From assembly GCF_014863585.1 (NCBI RefSeq), contig NZ_CP062253.1:4428501-4492500 (forward strand): a stretch of DNA of 64,000 nt, written 5' to 3'. The notes beneath the pieces are model-generated. The model ran no database searches. It saw only the letters and a program-made list of their open reading frames with translations, and had not been told where the DNA came from. The stretch comes from Pseudomonas gozinkensis (GTDB taxonomy: Bacteria; Pseudomonadota; Gammaproteobacteria; Pseudomonadales; Pseudomonadaceae). Made by a program: the position numbers and the translations under genes. Within the stretch, counting starts at the first letter, position 1. Every line of letters starts with the position of its first letter. This document shows, one piece after another, positions 16,918-25,803 of the stretch.

Positions 16918-18162
16918 TTACGAATAGCGCAACGCGTGCGCCGGTTCGATCTTCGCCGCCCGCCACGCCGGGTAAACCGTGGCCAGGAAGCTGAGGATGA
17001 AGCCTGCCGAGCAGATCAGCAGCACGTCACCACCCTGCAACTCCGATGGCAGGTTGCTGACGAAATACACGTCCGAACTGAAGATGTGCTGCCCGGTCAC
17101 TCGCTCGACCCAGCCCACCATCTCACTGACGTTCAGCGCGGCAATCACGCCCAGCACGCCACCAATGATGGTGCCGACGATCCCGATCACGGTGCCCTGC
17201 ACCATGAAGATCGCCATGATCTGCCGTGGCGTGGCGCCGATGGTGCGCAGGATCGCAATATCCGCGCCCTTGTCGTTCACCACCATGATCAGGGTCGCGA
17301 TGATATTGAACGCCGCCACCGCGACGATCATCAGCAGCAACAGGCCGATCATGGTTTTTTCCATTTTCATCGCGCTGAACAGGCTGCCCTGGGTGTGGGT
17401 CCAGTCGTCAGCCTTGAAATCGGCGCCGAGGCCGCTGGCGATGTCCGACGAAACCTTCGGCGCGGCGTACAGATCCTTCACCGCCAGACGCACGCTCTGC
17501 ACCTGATTTGGCTCCCAGTGCTGCATGGTCGCGGCGTCGGAGACGTGGATCAGGCCCATGGAACCGTCGAGTTCGGCACCCACCTTGAACACGCCAACCA
17601 CGTTCAGGCGCTGCATGCGCGGGGTGATGCCGCCCGGTGCGGTGCTGACTTCCGGCACGATCAGGGTGATCTTGTCGCCGACATTGAGGCGGAAACGCCG
17701 GGCGGTGATTTCACCCAGCACTACGCCGAACTCACCCGGTTTCAAGGCATCGAGACGGCCCTGAACAATGTGCTGGGCAACGATCGACACCTTGCCTTCC
17801 TGGGCCGGATCGACGCCGCTGATCTGGATCGGCTGCATCATGCCCTTGTAGGACAGCATGCCTTCCATCTCGGTGAATGGCACGGCGGCCGTCACTTCCG
17901 GGTTCTTCATCGCGGCTGCGGCCACTGGCTGCCAGTCATCGATCGGCTTGACGCCAACGATGGTCGCGTGGGGCACCATGCCGAGGATGCGCGAGCTCAT
18001 TTCGCGCTGGAAGCCGTTCATCACCGACAGCACCACGATCATCGCCAGCACGCCGAGGGCGAGGCCGATCATCGAGGTCATCGAAATGAACGAAACAAAG
18101 CGATTGCGGCGCTTGGCGCGGGTATAGCGCGTGCCGATAAAGATCGATAACGGTCTGAACAT
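16918..18162 (-). CDS. lolE: Lipoprotein-releasing ABC transporter permease LolE
   Basis: 414 residues from the ATG at 18162. I chose this start because [20 protein letters not shown] matches the start of the paralogue lolC; a GTG four codons upstream is also in frame. TM1 is at about 24-48. A large periplasmic MacB-like domain follows (about 50-265), then three C-terminal TMs and the terminal WRAAKIEPAHALRYS. With LolC and LolD it extracts outer-membrane lipoproteins from the inner membrane. No Shine-Dalgarno sequence is seen before either start, and a terminator-like hairpin separates it from lolD. Confidence 0.92.
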   Translation of the reverse strand: MFRPLSIFIGTRYTRAKRRNRFVSFISMTSMIGLALGVLAMIVVLSVMNGFQREMSSRILGMVPHATIVGVKPIDDWQPVAAAAMKNPEVTAAVPFTEMEGMLSYKGMMQPIQISGVDPAQEGKVSIVAQHIVQGRLDALKPGEFGVVLGEITARRFRLNVGDKITLIVPEVSTAPGGITPRMQRLNVVGVFKVGAELDGSMGLIHVSDAATMQHWEPNQVQSVRLAVKDLYAAPKVSSDIASGLGADFKADDWTHTQGSLFSAMKMEKTMIGLLLLMIVAVAAFNIIATLIMVVNDKGADIAILRTIGATPRQIMAIFMVQGTVIGIVGTIIGGVLGVIAALNVSEMVGWVERVTGQHIFSSDVYFVSNLPSELQGGDVLLICSAGFILSFLATVYPAWRAAKIEPAHALRYS

Positions 18163-18177
18163 TCGCTGGGGCACCGT

Positions 18178-18216
18178 ATAAAAATAAAAGACCCGATGCC
18201 TTTTCAGGCATCGGGT
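18178..18216 (-). terminator. Terminator-like hairpin inside the lol operon (lolD-lolE gap)
   Basis: The 10-bp stem ACCCGATGCC / GGCATCGGGT with a 6-nt loop lies at 18191-18216. On the minus-strand transcript it is followed by CTTTTATTTTTATA, a U-rich tail. It starts 10 nt after the lolD stop and ends about 16 nt before lolE, so lolE transcription appears to need readthrough. Confidence 0.8.
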
Positions 18217-18225
18217 TTCACGCCG

Positions 18226-18924
18226 TCAGATGGGGGTCAGGCAACCTTCCTGCAATTGCAGGACGCGGTCCATCTGGCGAGCCAGGTTCATGTCGTGAGT
18301 CACCACCAGAAACGCCGTGCGCATCGAAGTGCTGAGTTCCAGCATCAGGTCCTGAATGCCTTCGGCGGTGTGGGAGTCGAGGTTGCCGGTCGGCTCGTCG
18401 AGCATCACCAGCCCTGGGTTGTTCACCAGCGCCCGGGCGATGGCCACGCGTTGACGTTCGCCACCGGACAGCTCTGCCGGCTTGTGTTCCAGGCGATGGC
18501 CCAGACCGACCCGCTCCAGCAACGCCGTGGCACGCTGACGCGCTTCCGGGATCGCGGTCTTGCCGATCAGCAGCGGCATGCAGACGTTTTCCAGCGCGGT
18601 GAATTCCGGCAGCAGGTGGTGGAACTGGTACACGAACCCGAGGGCACGGTTACGCAGCAGGCCACGCTTCTTCTCGCTCAGCGCCGACAGCTCTTCACCG
18701 TCGAGCCAGACACCGCCCTTGGTCGGCGTGTCGAGACCGCCCAGCAGATTGAGCAAGGTACTTTTGCCCGAACCGGACTTGCCGACGATCGCCACCCGCT
18801 CACCTGGATGCAGTTCCAGTTGCAGGTTGGCCAGCACTTCCACCGACTCCGGGCCTTCCTCGTAGGATTTGCCCAGGTTGCGGCAGCTCAAGATTGCTTT
18901 TTCACTCATGCCCGACTCACTCAT
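18226..18924 (-). CDS. lolD: Lipoprotein-releasing ABC transporter ATPase LolD
   Basis: 232 residues from the ATG at 18924. This start has GGAGG nine bases upstream and overlaps the end of lolC by 8 bp; a second ATG at 18909 is possible. It has Walker [10 protein letters not shown], the MacB/LolD-type [18 protein letters not shown], signature [15 protein letters not shown], Walker [13 protein letters not shown] and the switch His in [12 protein letters not shown] binding and hydrolysis drive release of lipoproteins to LolA. It is encoded between the two permeases. Confidence 0.95.
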
Positions 18925-20167
18925 AACGTAGCGCCTCCGCCGGCTGGGTGCGCGCGGCACGCCAGGCTGGATACAGGGTGGCGAGGAAACTCAGGACCAA
19001 CGCAGCGGCGCAGACCATGATCACGTCCTGGCTCTGCACCTGCGACGGCAGGTAATCGATGAAATACACGTCGGCGTTAAGGAATTTGTGCCCGATCACG
19101 CCTTCGAGGGCCGAAATCGCGGCGCTGACGTTGAGCGCGGCGAAGATCCCGACCACGGCGCCGATGGCCGTGCCGACCACACCGATCACCGTACCTTGCA
19201 CCATGAACGTGCGCATGATCGTGCCCGGCGTGGCGCCCAGTGTGCGCAGAATGGCGATGTCGCCCTTCTTGTCGTTCACCACCATCACCAGTGTGGAAAT
19301 GATGTTGAAAGCAGCAACAGCGACGATCAGCAGCAACAGCAGACCAATCATGGCTTTTTCCATGCGGATCGCCTGATACAGGTTGCCGTGGGTGCGGGTC
19401 CAGTCGCGGGCGTAGTAATGGTCTTCGCCAAGCCGTTGAGCGATGTTCCACGCCTCGCGCGGCGCCTGGAACAGATCGTCGAACTTCAGGCGCAGGCCCT
19501 GCACCTGATCAGGCTTCCAGCGGTGCATCTTCGCCAGATCCTGCAGGTTGGTCACGCCCAGGTAACCGTCCAGTTCACCGGCGCCGACATGGAAGATGCC
19601 GACCACGGTGAAGCGTTTCATGCGCGGGAACATCCCTGCCGGGGTCACACTGACCTCCGGGGCGACGAAGGTGACCTTGTCACCGATGCCCACGCCGAGC
19701 TTGGTCGCGGCCTTGTCGCCGATCACGATGCCGAAGCTGCCCGGCGTCAGGTCGTCAAGTTTGCCCTGTTTCATGAAGTTGTCGATGATCGAGACGTTGC
19801 GCTCCAGCGCCGGGTCGATGGCATTGAGCAACACCTTGGACACCTGACCGTTATTGGTCAGCAACCCCTGCATCTGGGTGAACGGCGCAACGGCCGCCAC
19901 CTGCGGGTTCTGCTTGACCTTGGCGGCCAGGCTCGGCCAGTCGTTGATGGCTTCACCGGACTCGATGGTCGCGTGGGGCACCATGCCCAGCACGCGGGTG
20001 CGCATCTCATGATCGAAGCCGTTCATCACCGACAGCACCACGATCATCACGACCACGCCAAGGGCGAGCCCGATCATCGAAGTCAGGGAAATGAATGACA
20101 CAAAATGATTGCGGCGCTTTGCACGGGTATAACGCGTGCCGATAAATACGAAGAGAGGTCTGAACAT
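18917..20167 (-). CDS. lolC: Lipoprotein-releasing ABC transporter permease LolC
   Basis: 416 residues, strongly similar to the second permease of this operon throughout (same [18 protein letters not shown] start and WRAA..PA.ALRY end). It has an N-terminal TM, a large periplasmic domain and three C-terminal TMs ([20 protein letters not shown] and following). It is the first gene of the lol operon, 94 bp divergent from the PilZ gene. Naming of the two permeases as LolC and LolE follows operon order. The clear similarity shows that they arose by duplication. Confidence 0.92.
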
Positions 20168-20261
20168 GTCGGGGCTTGTTCGGAGGGAAAAGGAACGTCC
20201 TTGTGGCGGGGGTCGATAACCAGCTTTACACTCAGACCACCGCCGCTACCATGGGTTCGCC

Positions 20262-20843
20262 ATGTCGACATTAGATGAAGAAGATCGCCGCGAATACTAC
20301 CGTATCGAGGACATGATCGCACTGGAAATTCGGCCCCTGTCCGCTCCCGAAGCCGCAGGCCAGGAAGTGTTGCAGGATGCTTCTCCACTGTTCAACCTGC
20401 TCAGCGAATTGCACCTGAGCGAATTCGAGTCGCAGCACCTGCTGCGCCAGATCAGCGAACGCGACCGCGCCATCGCCGCGTTCCTGAAATCCCAGAACAA
20501 ACGCATCGACCTGCTCAGCCAGGTGGTCGCCCTGACCGTACTCGGCCACATCGGCGAGCCGCAGTCAGTGATCCTCTCCGAGGGCGGCATCGACTTTCAG
20601 CACCCGACCCCGATCGCCACCGGCGCCCACCTGTCGGTGAAACTGGTGCTGATGCCCCAGGCGCTTGGCCTGTTGCTGCGCGCCCGCGTGACTCATTGCG
20701 ACCGCAAGGGCGACGGCTACGACGTCGGCACCGAGTTCGAACACCTGACCGACGCCCAGCGCCAGCTGCTCGCCCGCTATATCTTGCAAAAACAGGCCCA
20801 GGAACGACGTCTGGCCCGCGAACAGAACGAATCAGGCCTCTAA
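20262..20843 (+). CDS. PilZ-domain protein with atypical c-di-GMP motif
   Basis: 193 residues, ATG at 20262. The arginine motif RxxxR is present at the N-terminus (RREYYR, Arg10 and Arg14). A helical region comes next (about 45-90), then the beta-barrel (about 95-170). The second motif, normally [D/N]xSxxG, reads ILSEGG, so Ser and Gly are kept but Asp/Asn is Ile. The C-terminus is a charged helix (RYILQKQAQERRLAREQNE). PilZ proteins usually transmit cyclic-di-GMP signals. Binding may be weakened or altered here. It lies 17 bp before glpQ, so the two are probably co-transcribed. Confidence 0.82.
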   Translation: MSTLDEEDRREYYRIEDMIALEIRPLSAPEAAGQEVLQDASPLFNLLSELHLSEFESQHLLRQISERDRAIAAFLKSQNKRIDLLSQVVALTVLGHIGEPQSVILSEGGIDFQHPTPIATGAHLSVKLVLMPQALGLLLRARVTHCDRKGDGYDVGTEFEHLTDAQRQLLARYILQKQAQERRLAREQNESGL

Positions 20844-20860
20844 ATCATTAAGGAAGAACC

Positions 20861-21583
20861 GTGACCCTCATCTACGGCCACCGCGGCGCCAAGGGCGAAG
20901 CACCGGAAAACACCCTGAGCAGTTTTCAGGAATGTCTCAAGCACGGCGTTCGCCGTTGCGAGCTGGACCTGCACCTGTCCAAGGACGGCGAGCTGATGGT
21001 CATTCACGATCCGACCCTCAAGCGCACCACCGACCGGCGCGGCAAGGTGGTCGAGCACACCGCCGCCGATCTGGTGACCTACGACGCGCGCAAGGGCGGC
21101 CCGGGCTGGATCAAGCCCTGCCCGATTCCGACGCTGGAAGAACTGTTCGAGAAGTGTGATTTCGAGCACTGGCAGTTGGAAGTCAAAAGCGCTTCGCGTA
21201 CCCGCGCCGCGACCACCGTGCTGGCGATCCGTGAAATGGCAGTCAGGCACGGGCTGCTCGACAAGGTGACGATCACCTCGAGCTCGCGGGAAGTATTGAA
21301 GGCTGCACTGGATCTGGTGCCCGACGTATCACGCGGCCTGGTGGCCGAATACGCCTGGCTCGACCCGCTGAAGGTCGCGCAAAGTTACGGCTGCGAGATT
21401 CTGGCGCTGAACTGGACGCTGTGTACGCCGGAACGCCTGCAAAAGGCGCAGCGTCAGGGGCTGCATGTGTCGGTGTGGACCGTCAACGAGCCTGCGCTGA
21501 TGCGCAGACTCGCCGACTTCGGCGTTGACAGCCTGATTACAGACTTTCCCGGTTTGGCCACTGCCACCCTCGGGAATTGCTGA
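20861..21583 (+). CDS. glpQ: Glycerophosphodiester phosphodiesterase, cytosolic type
   Basis: 240 residues from a GTG at 20861 with AAGGAAG upstream. It has the GDPD signature GHRGAKGEAPENTLSSF, metal ligands in CELDLHLSKDGELMVIHDP, and the late LNWTLCTPERL and VWTVNEPALMRRLADFGVDSLITDFP. There is no signal peptide, so it acts in the cytosol (UgpQ-like), hydrolysing glycerophosphodiesters to glycerol-3-phosphate and an alcohol. It is 17 bp after the PilZ gene. The symbol follows Pseudomonas usage; ugpQ would describe the cellular location better. Confidence 0.9.
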   Translation: MTLIYGHRGAKGEAPENTLSSFQECLKHGVRRCELDLHLSKDGELMVIHDPTLKRTTDRRGKVVEHTAADLVTYDARKGGPGWIKPCPIPTLEELFEKCDFEHWQLEVKSASRTRAATTVLAIREMAVRHGLLDKVTITSSSREVLKAALDLVPDVSRGLVAEYAWLDPLKVAQSYGCEILALNWTLCTPERLQKAQRQGLHVSVWTVNEPALMRRLADFGVDSLITDFPGLATATLGNC

Positions 21584-21590
21584 AATCGGT

Positions 21591-21621
21591 CTCCCCGGCC
21601 GGCTCAGGCCACCGGCCGGAG
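21591..21621. terminator. GC-rich hairpin between convergent glpQ and sthA
   Basis: CCGGCCGG at 21595-21602 pairs with CCGGCCGG at 21612-21619. There is no good T-run after it on the plus strand. It may act as a weak terminator or processing site for both genes. Confidence 0.5.
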
Positions 21622-21625
21622 CCCG

Positions 21626-23020
21626 TCAAAAAAGCCGGTTGAGGCCGTCGTACGCCGCTACCCGATAGGCTTCGGCCATGGTCGGGTAGTTGAACGTCGT
21701 GTTGACGAAGTACTTCAGAGTGTTCAGTTCGCCCGGCTGGTTCATGATCGCCTGACCGATGTGCACGATCTCCGACGCCTGATAACCGAAGCAGTGAACG
21801 CCCAGCACTTCCAGGGTTTCACGGTGGAACAGGATCTTCAGCATGCCTTGCGGCTCACCGGCAATCTGTGCCCGCGCCATGCTCTTGAAGAACGCCTTGC
21901 CCACTTCGTACGGCACCTTGGCCTGGGTCAGTTCCTGCTCGTTCTTGCCGATCGAGCTGATCTCCGGAATGGTGTAGATGCCGGTCGGCACGTCATTCAC
22001 GAAACGCCAGCTGCCGTTGTCGACAATGCTGCCAGCGGCCGAACGGCCCTGGTCGTGGGCGGCACTGGCCAGGCTCGGCCAGCCGATCACGTCACCGGCG
22101 CCATAGATGTTCTGCACGCAGGTGCGGTAGTTCTCGTCGACTTCGATCTGGCCACGGCTGTTGACCTTGACCCCGATGTTTTCCAGACCCAGCTGGTCGG
22201 TGTTACCGGTACGGCCGTTGCACCAGAGCAAGGCGTCGGCCTTGATCTTCTTGCCGGACTTCAGGTGCAGGATCACGCCGTTGTCCACGCCTTCGACGCG
22301 GTCATACTCTTCGTTGTGACGCACGGTGATGTTGTTGTTGCTGAAGTGGTAGCTCAACGCCTGGGAGATTTCCGAGTCGAGGAAGCTCAGCAACTGACCG
22401 CGGTTGTCCACCAGCTCGACCAGCACCCCCAGACCGCTGAAGATCGAAGCGTATTCACAGCCGATCACGCCGGCGCCGTAAACGATCAGTTTGCGCGGGG
22501 TGTGGCCGAGGCTGAGGATGGTGTCGCTATCGTAGATACGCGGGTGGTGGAAATCGATGTCCGCCGGGCGATATGGACGCGAGCCAGTGGCGATGATGAT
22601 GTGTTTGGCCACCAGTTTCTCGACCACGCCGTTGGCGCAGACCACTTCGATGGTCTGCTCGTCGGCGAAGCTGCCGGTGCCGAAGAACACGTCGACGCGA
22701 TTACGGGCGTAGTAGCCGGTACGCGAAGCGACTTGCTTGGAGATGACTTTCTCGGCGCTTTTCAACACGTCCGGGAAGGAGAACCAGCGCGGCTCGCCGA
22801 TCGCACGGAACATCGGGTTGGTGTTGAACTGCATGATCTGCCGCACCGAGTGACGCAGGGCCTTGGACGGGATGGTGCCCAGGTGGGTGCAGTTGCCGCC
22901 GACCTGGCGACGGCTGTCGACCATCGCCACCTTGCGCCCTGCTTTGGCGGCGTTCATTGCCGCGCCTTCTCCCGCCGGGCCGGAACCCAGCACCACCACG
23001 TCGTAGTTGTAGACAGCCAT
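21626..23020 (-). CDS. sthA: Soluble pyridine nucleotide transhydrogenase (Si-specific)
   Basis: 464 residues. A flavoprotein disulfide-reductase fold has an FAD motif [20 protein letters not shown] and a central NAD(P) motif [16 protein letters not shown]. The redox-motif region [15 protein letters not shown] keeps only the first cysteine, with Thr next to it, which marks SthA rather than dihydrolipoamide dehydrogenase. The C-terminal dimerisation domain has [18 protein letters not shown]. It equilibrates NADPH + NAD+ with NADP+ + NADH in the cytosol. It lies downstream of apbE on the same strand but is separated by about 200 bp, so it probably has its own promoter. Confidence 0.96.
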   Translation of the reverse strand: MAVYNYDVVVLGSGPAGEGAAMNAAKAGRKVAMVDSRRQVGGNCTHLGTIPSKALRHSVRQIMQFNTNPMFRAIGEPRWFSFPDVLKSAEKVISKQVASRTGYYARNRVDVFFGTGSFADEQTIEVVCANGVVEKLVAKHIIIATGSRPYRPADIDFHHPRIYDSDTILSLGHTPRKLIVYGAGVIGCEYASIFSGLGVLVELVDNRGQLLSFLDSEISQALSYHFSNNNITVRHNEEYDRVEGVDNGVILHLKSGKKIKADALLWCNGRTGNTDQLGLENIGVKVNSRGQIEVDENYRTCVQNIYGAGDVIGWPSLASAAHDQGRSAAGSIVDNGSWRFVNDVPTGIYTIPEISSIGKNEQELTQAKVPYEVGKAFFKSMARAQIAGEPQGMLKILFHRETLEVLGVHCFGYQASEIVHIGQAIMNQPGELNTLKYFVNTTFNYPTMAEAYRVAAYDGLNRLF

Positions 23021-23217
23021 GCGTACTCCTCAGAACAGGCCGCGGTGCCAGCAGCACCGGCGGCTAAATCACGCCGAACGACGGCGCGAAGGAACAATTG
23101 GGGGCCAGTAGAAAACCCGGACACAGTCTATAGAAGCGTCAACGCCGCGCACATTAACCCTTGGTCGCGTCGTAGGCTACTTTTGCCTGCACTACAACGC
23201 CAGCTTTCATACTGTTC

Positions 23218-24234
23218 TCAGTCAACTTTTGCGCCACTGAGCCGTTCGAAAGCGTGACTGGTGCGTGTGACGAAACCTGTATCGGCACGAATCACAAAGA
23301 ATGCACCAATGTCGTGTTTTTCGGCATAGTCCCAGGCCCTTTCCGGCCCGAGAATCAGCAACAGCGTCGATAGTCCATCGGCCATCAACGCTGAAGGATG
23401 AATGACCGTGACCGACGCTAGATCGTGTAGGACCGGTGCACCGGTGCGGGCATCGAAGGTGTGGGAATAGCGCCGGCCATCCTGCTGAAAATAGTTGCGG
23501 TAGTCGCCGGACGTAGAAAGGCCATAACCATCCACATCGATAACGCGCTCTGCCACCTGCTGATCGTCGCGGGGCTCCTCCAGCGCAATGCGCCACGGCG
23601 AACCGTCGAGTTTCTTGCCGGACGCCTTGAGTTCACCGGTGGCTTCGGCCAGATAATCATGAATGCCCAGGGCCTCGAGCCGCGCGGCAATGCAGTCAAC
23701 CGCGTAACCGGCGGCGATGCTGTTGAAATCCACCTCGACTGCCGCGTCCTTGCACAACCGTTCGCCGTCGATGCGCAGATGTTCATGACCAACCCGCTGC
23801 CTCACTTCGGCCAGCGCCGCCGCATCCGGGACCTTTTCTTCACGCCCCTGCGGGCCGAAACCCCATAAATTCATCAGCGGCTCAACCGTGAGGTCGTAGG
23901 AACCTTCGCTCTGCCGTGACAGCTGCTCGCCCACGCGGATCAATTCAAGGACCGGCGCGGACATGACCTGACAGCGATCAGTCGGTAATGCATTGAAGCG
24001 CGAGATATCGGAGTCTGCGCGGTAAGTCGACATTTCCCGATCGACGTCCGCGAGGATTTTTTCCACTTCGACACGCACCTCCTGCGGGGCAGGCAGATTG
24101 GCGTGGCGCACGTACTTGATCGAATAGGTGCTGCCCATCGTCGGGCCACCGAAAGTCTCGAGGGAATCGCCGTTGCCGCAGCCGGACAAAAACCCGGTCA
24201 ACAGCACGAGAATCCCCCACCGTCCAGTTAACAA
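23218..24234 (-). CDS. apbE: ApbE-type FAD:protein FMN transferase, lipoprotein
   Basis: 338 residues from a TTG at 24234, chosen because GGGGAG lies 8 nt upstream and it gives a compact lipoprotein signal (LTGRWGILVLLTGFLSGC). An ATG at 24267 is in frame but has no ribosome site and adds an acidic leader. Conserved parts are TFGGPTMGSTYSIKY, VDFNSIAAGYAVDCIAARLEALG (FAD binding), SGDYRNYF, SHTFDARTGAPV and ADGLSTLLLILGPERA (metal-binding region). ApbE attaches FMN to threonine of NqrB/NqrC/RnfG-type proteins in the periplasm. No such target is encoded in this window, unlike the nqr-apbE arrangement I recall in PAO1. Confidence 0.92.
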   Translation of the reverse strand: MLTGRWGILVLLTGFLSGCGNGDSLETFGGPTMGSTYSIKYVRHANLPAPQEVRVEVEKILADVDREMSTYRADSDISRFNALPTDRCQVMSAPVLELIRVGEQLSRQSEGSYDLTVEPLMNLWGFGPQGREEKVPDAAALAEVRQRVGHEHLRIDGERLCKDAAVEVDFNSIAAGYAVDCIAARLEALGIHDYLAEATGELKASGKKLDGSPWRIALEEPRDDQQVAERVIDVDGYGLSTSGDYRNYFQQDGRRYSHTFDARTGAPVLHDLASVTVIHPSALMADGLSTLLLILGPERAWDYAEKHDIGAFFVIRADTGFVTRTSHAFERLSGAKVD

Positions 24235-24320
24235 TTCTTCATCTCCCCGCAAAACCGCGCCGGCCATTATGGGCTACGAGCGCAACGCTTTCTTACAAGA
24301 TTTAGAGTGAGTACCTACCC

Positions 24321-25622
24321 ATGTCCTCCACGACCGGCAAAGGCAAAGCGATTTTTCGCGTTGTCAGCGGCAACTTTCTCGAGATGTTCGACTTCATGGT
24401 CTACGGCTTCTACGCCACGGCCATTGCCAAGACCTTCTTCCCCACCGACAGCGCCTTCGCTTCCCTGATGCTCTCCCTGGCCACGTTCGGAGCCGGCTTC
24501 CTGATGCGTCCGCTGGGGGCGATTTTTCTCGGCGCCTACATCGACCGTCATGGCCGACGCCAGGGCCTGATCATCACGCTGGCTCTGATGGCGGCCGGCA
24601 CCGTGTTGATTGCCTGCGTACCCGGCTACGCCACCCTTGGGGTTGCCGCGCCGCTGATCGTGCTGTTCGGCCGATTGCTGCAAGGCTTCTCGGCCGGTGT
24701 GGAACTGGGCGGCGTGTCGGTGTATCTGGCGGAAATCGCCACGCCCGGCCGCAAGGGTTTTTTCGTCAGCTGGCAGTCCGCCAGCCAGCAAGCAGCCGTG
24801 GTGTTCGCCGGCCTGCTCGGTGTCGGCCTCAACCACTGGCTGAGCCCTGAGCAGATGGGCGAATGGGGCTGGCGCGTGCCGTTCCTGATCGGCTGCATGA
24901 TCGTCCCGGTGATTTTCGTCATCCGCCGCTCGCTGGAGGAAACCCCGGAGTTCCAGGCGCGCAAACATCGCCCTACCCTGCAGGAAATTGTCCGTTCGAT
25001 CGGGCAGAACTTTGGCATCGTCATTGCCGGCATGGCGCTGGTGGTCATGACAACGGTGTCGTTCTACCTGATCACGGCGTACACGCCGACGTTTGGTAAA
25101 GCGGAACTGCATCTGTCGGATCTTGATGCTTTGCTGGTGACCGTGTGCATCGGCCTGTCTAACTTCTTCTGGCTGCCGGTGATGGGCGCAGTGTCTGACA
25201 AGGTCGGGCGTAAACCCCTACTGTTGGCGGCGACGATTCTGGCGATCCTGACGGCTTATCCGGCGCTGTCGTGGCTGGTGGCGAATCCGAGCTTCAGCCA
25301 TTTGTTGATCGTCGAGTTGTGGCTGTCGTTCCTGTACGGCTCGTACAACGGAGCGATGGTGGTGGCACTCACCGAGATCATGCCGGTAGAAGTTCGCACG
25401 ACCGGTTTCTCATTGGCCTACAGTCTGGCGACCGCAACTTTCGGTGGCTTTACGCCGGCAGCCTGCACCTATCTGATCCATGTGCTGGACAACAAGGCGG
25501 CACCGGGGATCTGGCTCAGCGGCGCAGCCGTATTGGGCCTGATCGCCACGCTGGTGCTGTTTCGCGGCAACAGACATGAACAGCGCACGGCACAAGCATC
25601 GATAGTCGGCGGCGCCCGATAG
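24321..25622 (+). CDS. MFS citrate/tricarballylate-type proton symporter
   Basis: 433 residues with 12 predicted TMs and the metabolite:H+ symporter layout (MHS family). It has [20 protein letters not shown] at TM1, the loop motif [13 protein letters not shown] between TM2 and TM3, [23 protein letters not shown] in TM4-5, and [10 protein letters not shown] between TM8 and TM9. The sequence closely fits the CitA/TcuC branch, which imports citrate or tricarballylate with protons. It has its own gene space between apbE (divergent) and gap (convergent) and ends at a REPIN. The exact substrate is inferred. Confidence 0.87.
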   Translation: MSSTTGKGKAIFRVVSGNFLEMFDFMVYGFYATAIAKTFFPTDSAFASLMLSLATFGAGFLMRPLGAIFLGAYIDRHGRRQGLIITLALMAAGTVLIACVPGYATLGVAAPLIVLFGRLLQGFSAGVELGGVSVYLAEIATPGRKGFFVSWQSASQQAAVVFAGLLGVGLNHWLSPEQMGEWGWRVPFLIGCMIVPVIFVIRRSLEETPEFQARKHRPTLQEIVRSIGQNFGIVIAGMALVVMTTVSFYLITAYTPTFGKAELHLSDLDALLVTVCIGLSNFFWLPVMGAVSDKVGRKPLLLAATILAILTAYPALSWLVANPSFSHLLIVELWLSFLYGSYNGAMVVALTEIMPVEVRTTGFSLAYSLATATFGGFTPAACTYLIHVLDNKAAPGIWLSGAAVLGLIATLVLFRGNRHEQRTAQASIVGGAR

Positions 25623-25628
25623 GACGCT

Positions 25629-25718
25629 ATCGCTGGCAAGCCAGCTCCCACAGGGTTTCGGGTCGCTCACAAATGTATGGCACAACTCAATACCTGTGGG
25701 AGCTGGCTTGCCAGCGAT
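25629..25718. repeat. REPIN (inverted REP pair) after the citrate permease gene
   Basis: ATCGCTGGCAAGCCAGCT-CCCACA at 25629-25652 and its inverse at 25695-25718 surround a 42-nt spacer. The core palindrome is GCTGGC-AA-GCCAGC, different from the other two copies in this window, while the AGCTCCCACA-type tail is kept. Confidence 0.92.
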
Positions 25719-25753
25719 GAGGCCGCAACAGGCAACAGATATTTTCCAGGCAT

Positions 25754-25789
25754 AAAAAAAACGCCCCGACCAGAGTCGGGGCGTTTTCA
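25754..25789. terminator. Rho-independent terminator of gap (bidirectional)
   Basis: GCCCCGAC-CAGA-GTCGGGGC is flanked by an A-run on the left and TTTT on the right. It lies 15 bp after the gap stop codon on the minus strand. Confidence 0.9.
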
Positions 25790-25803
25790 TTTGCAGCTAA
25801 GGC

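Noticed and set aside
21761..23257. 498-codon plus-strand frame opposite sthA
   Set aside because: Antisense of sthA, with shadow-like composition and no domain pattern.
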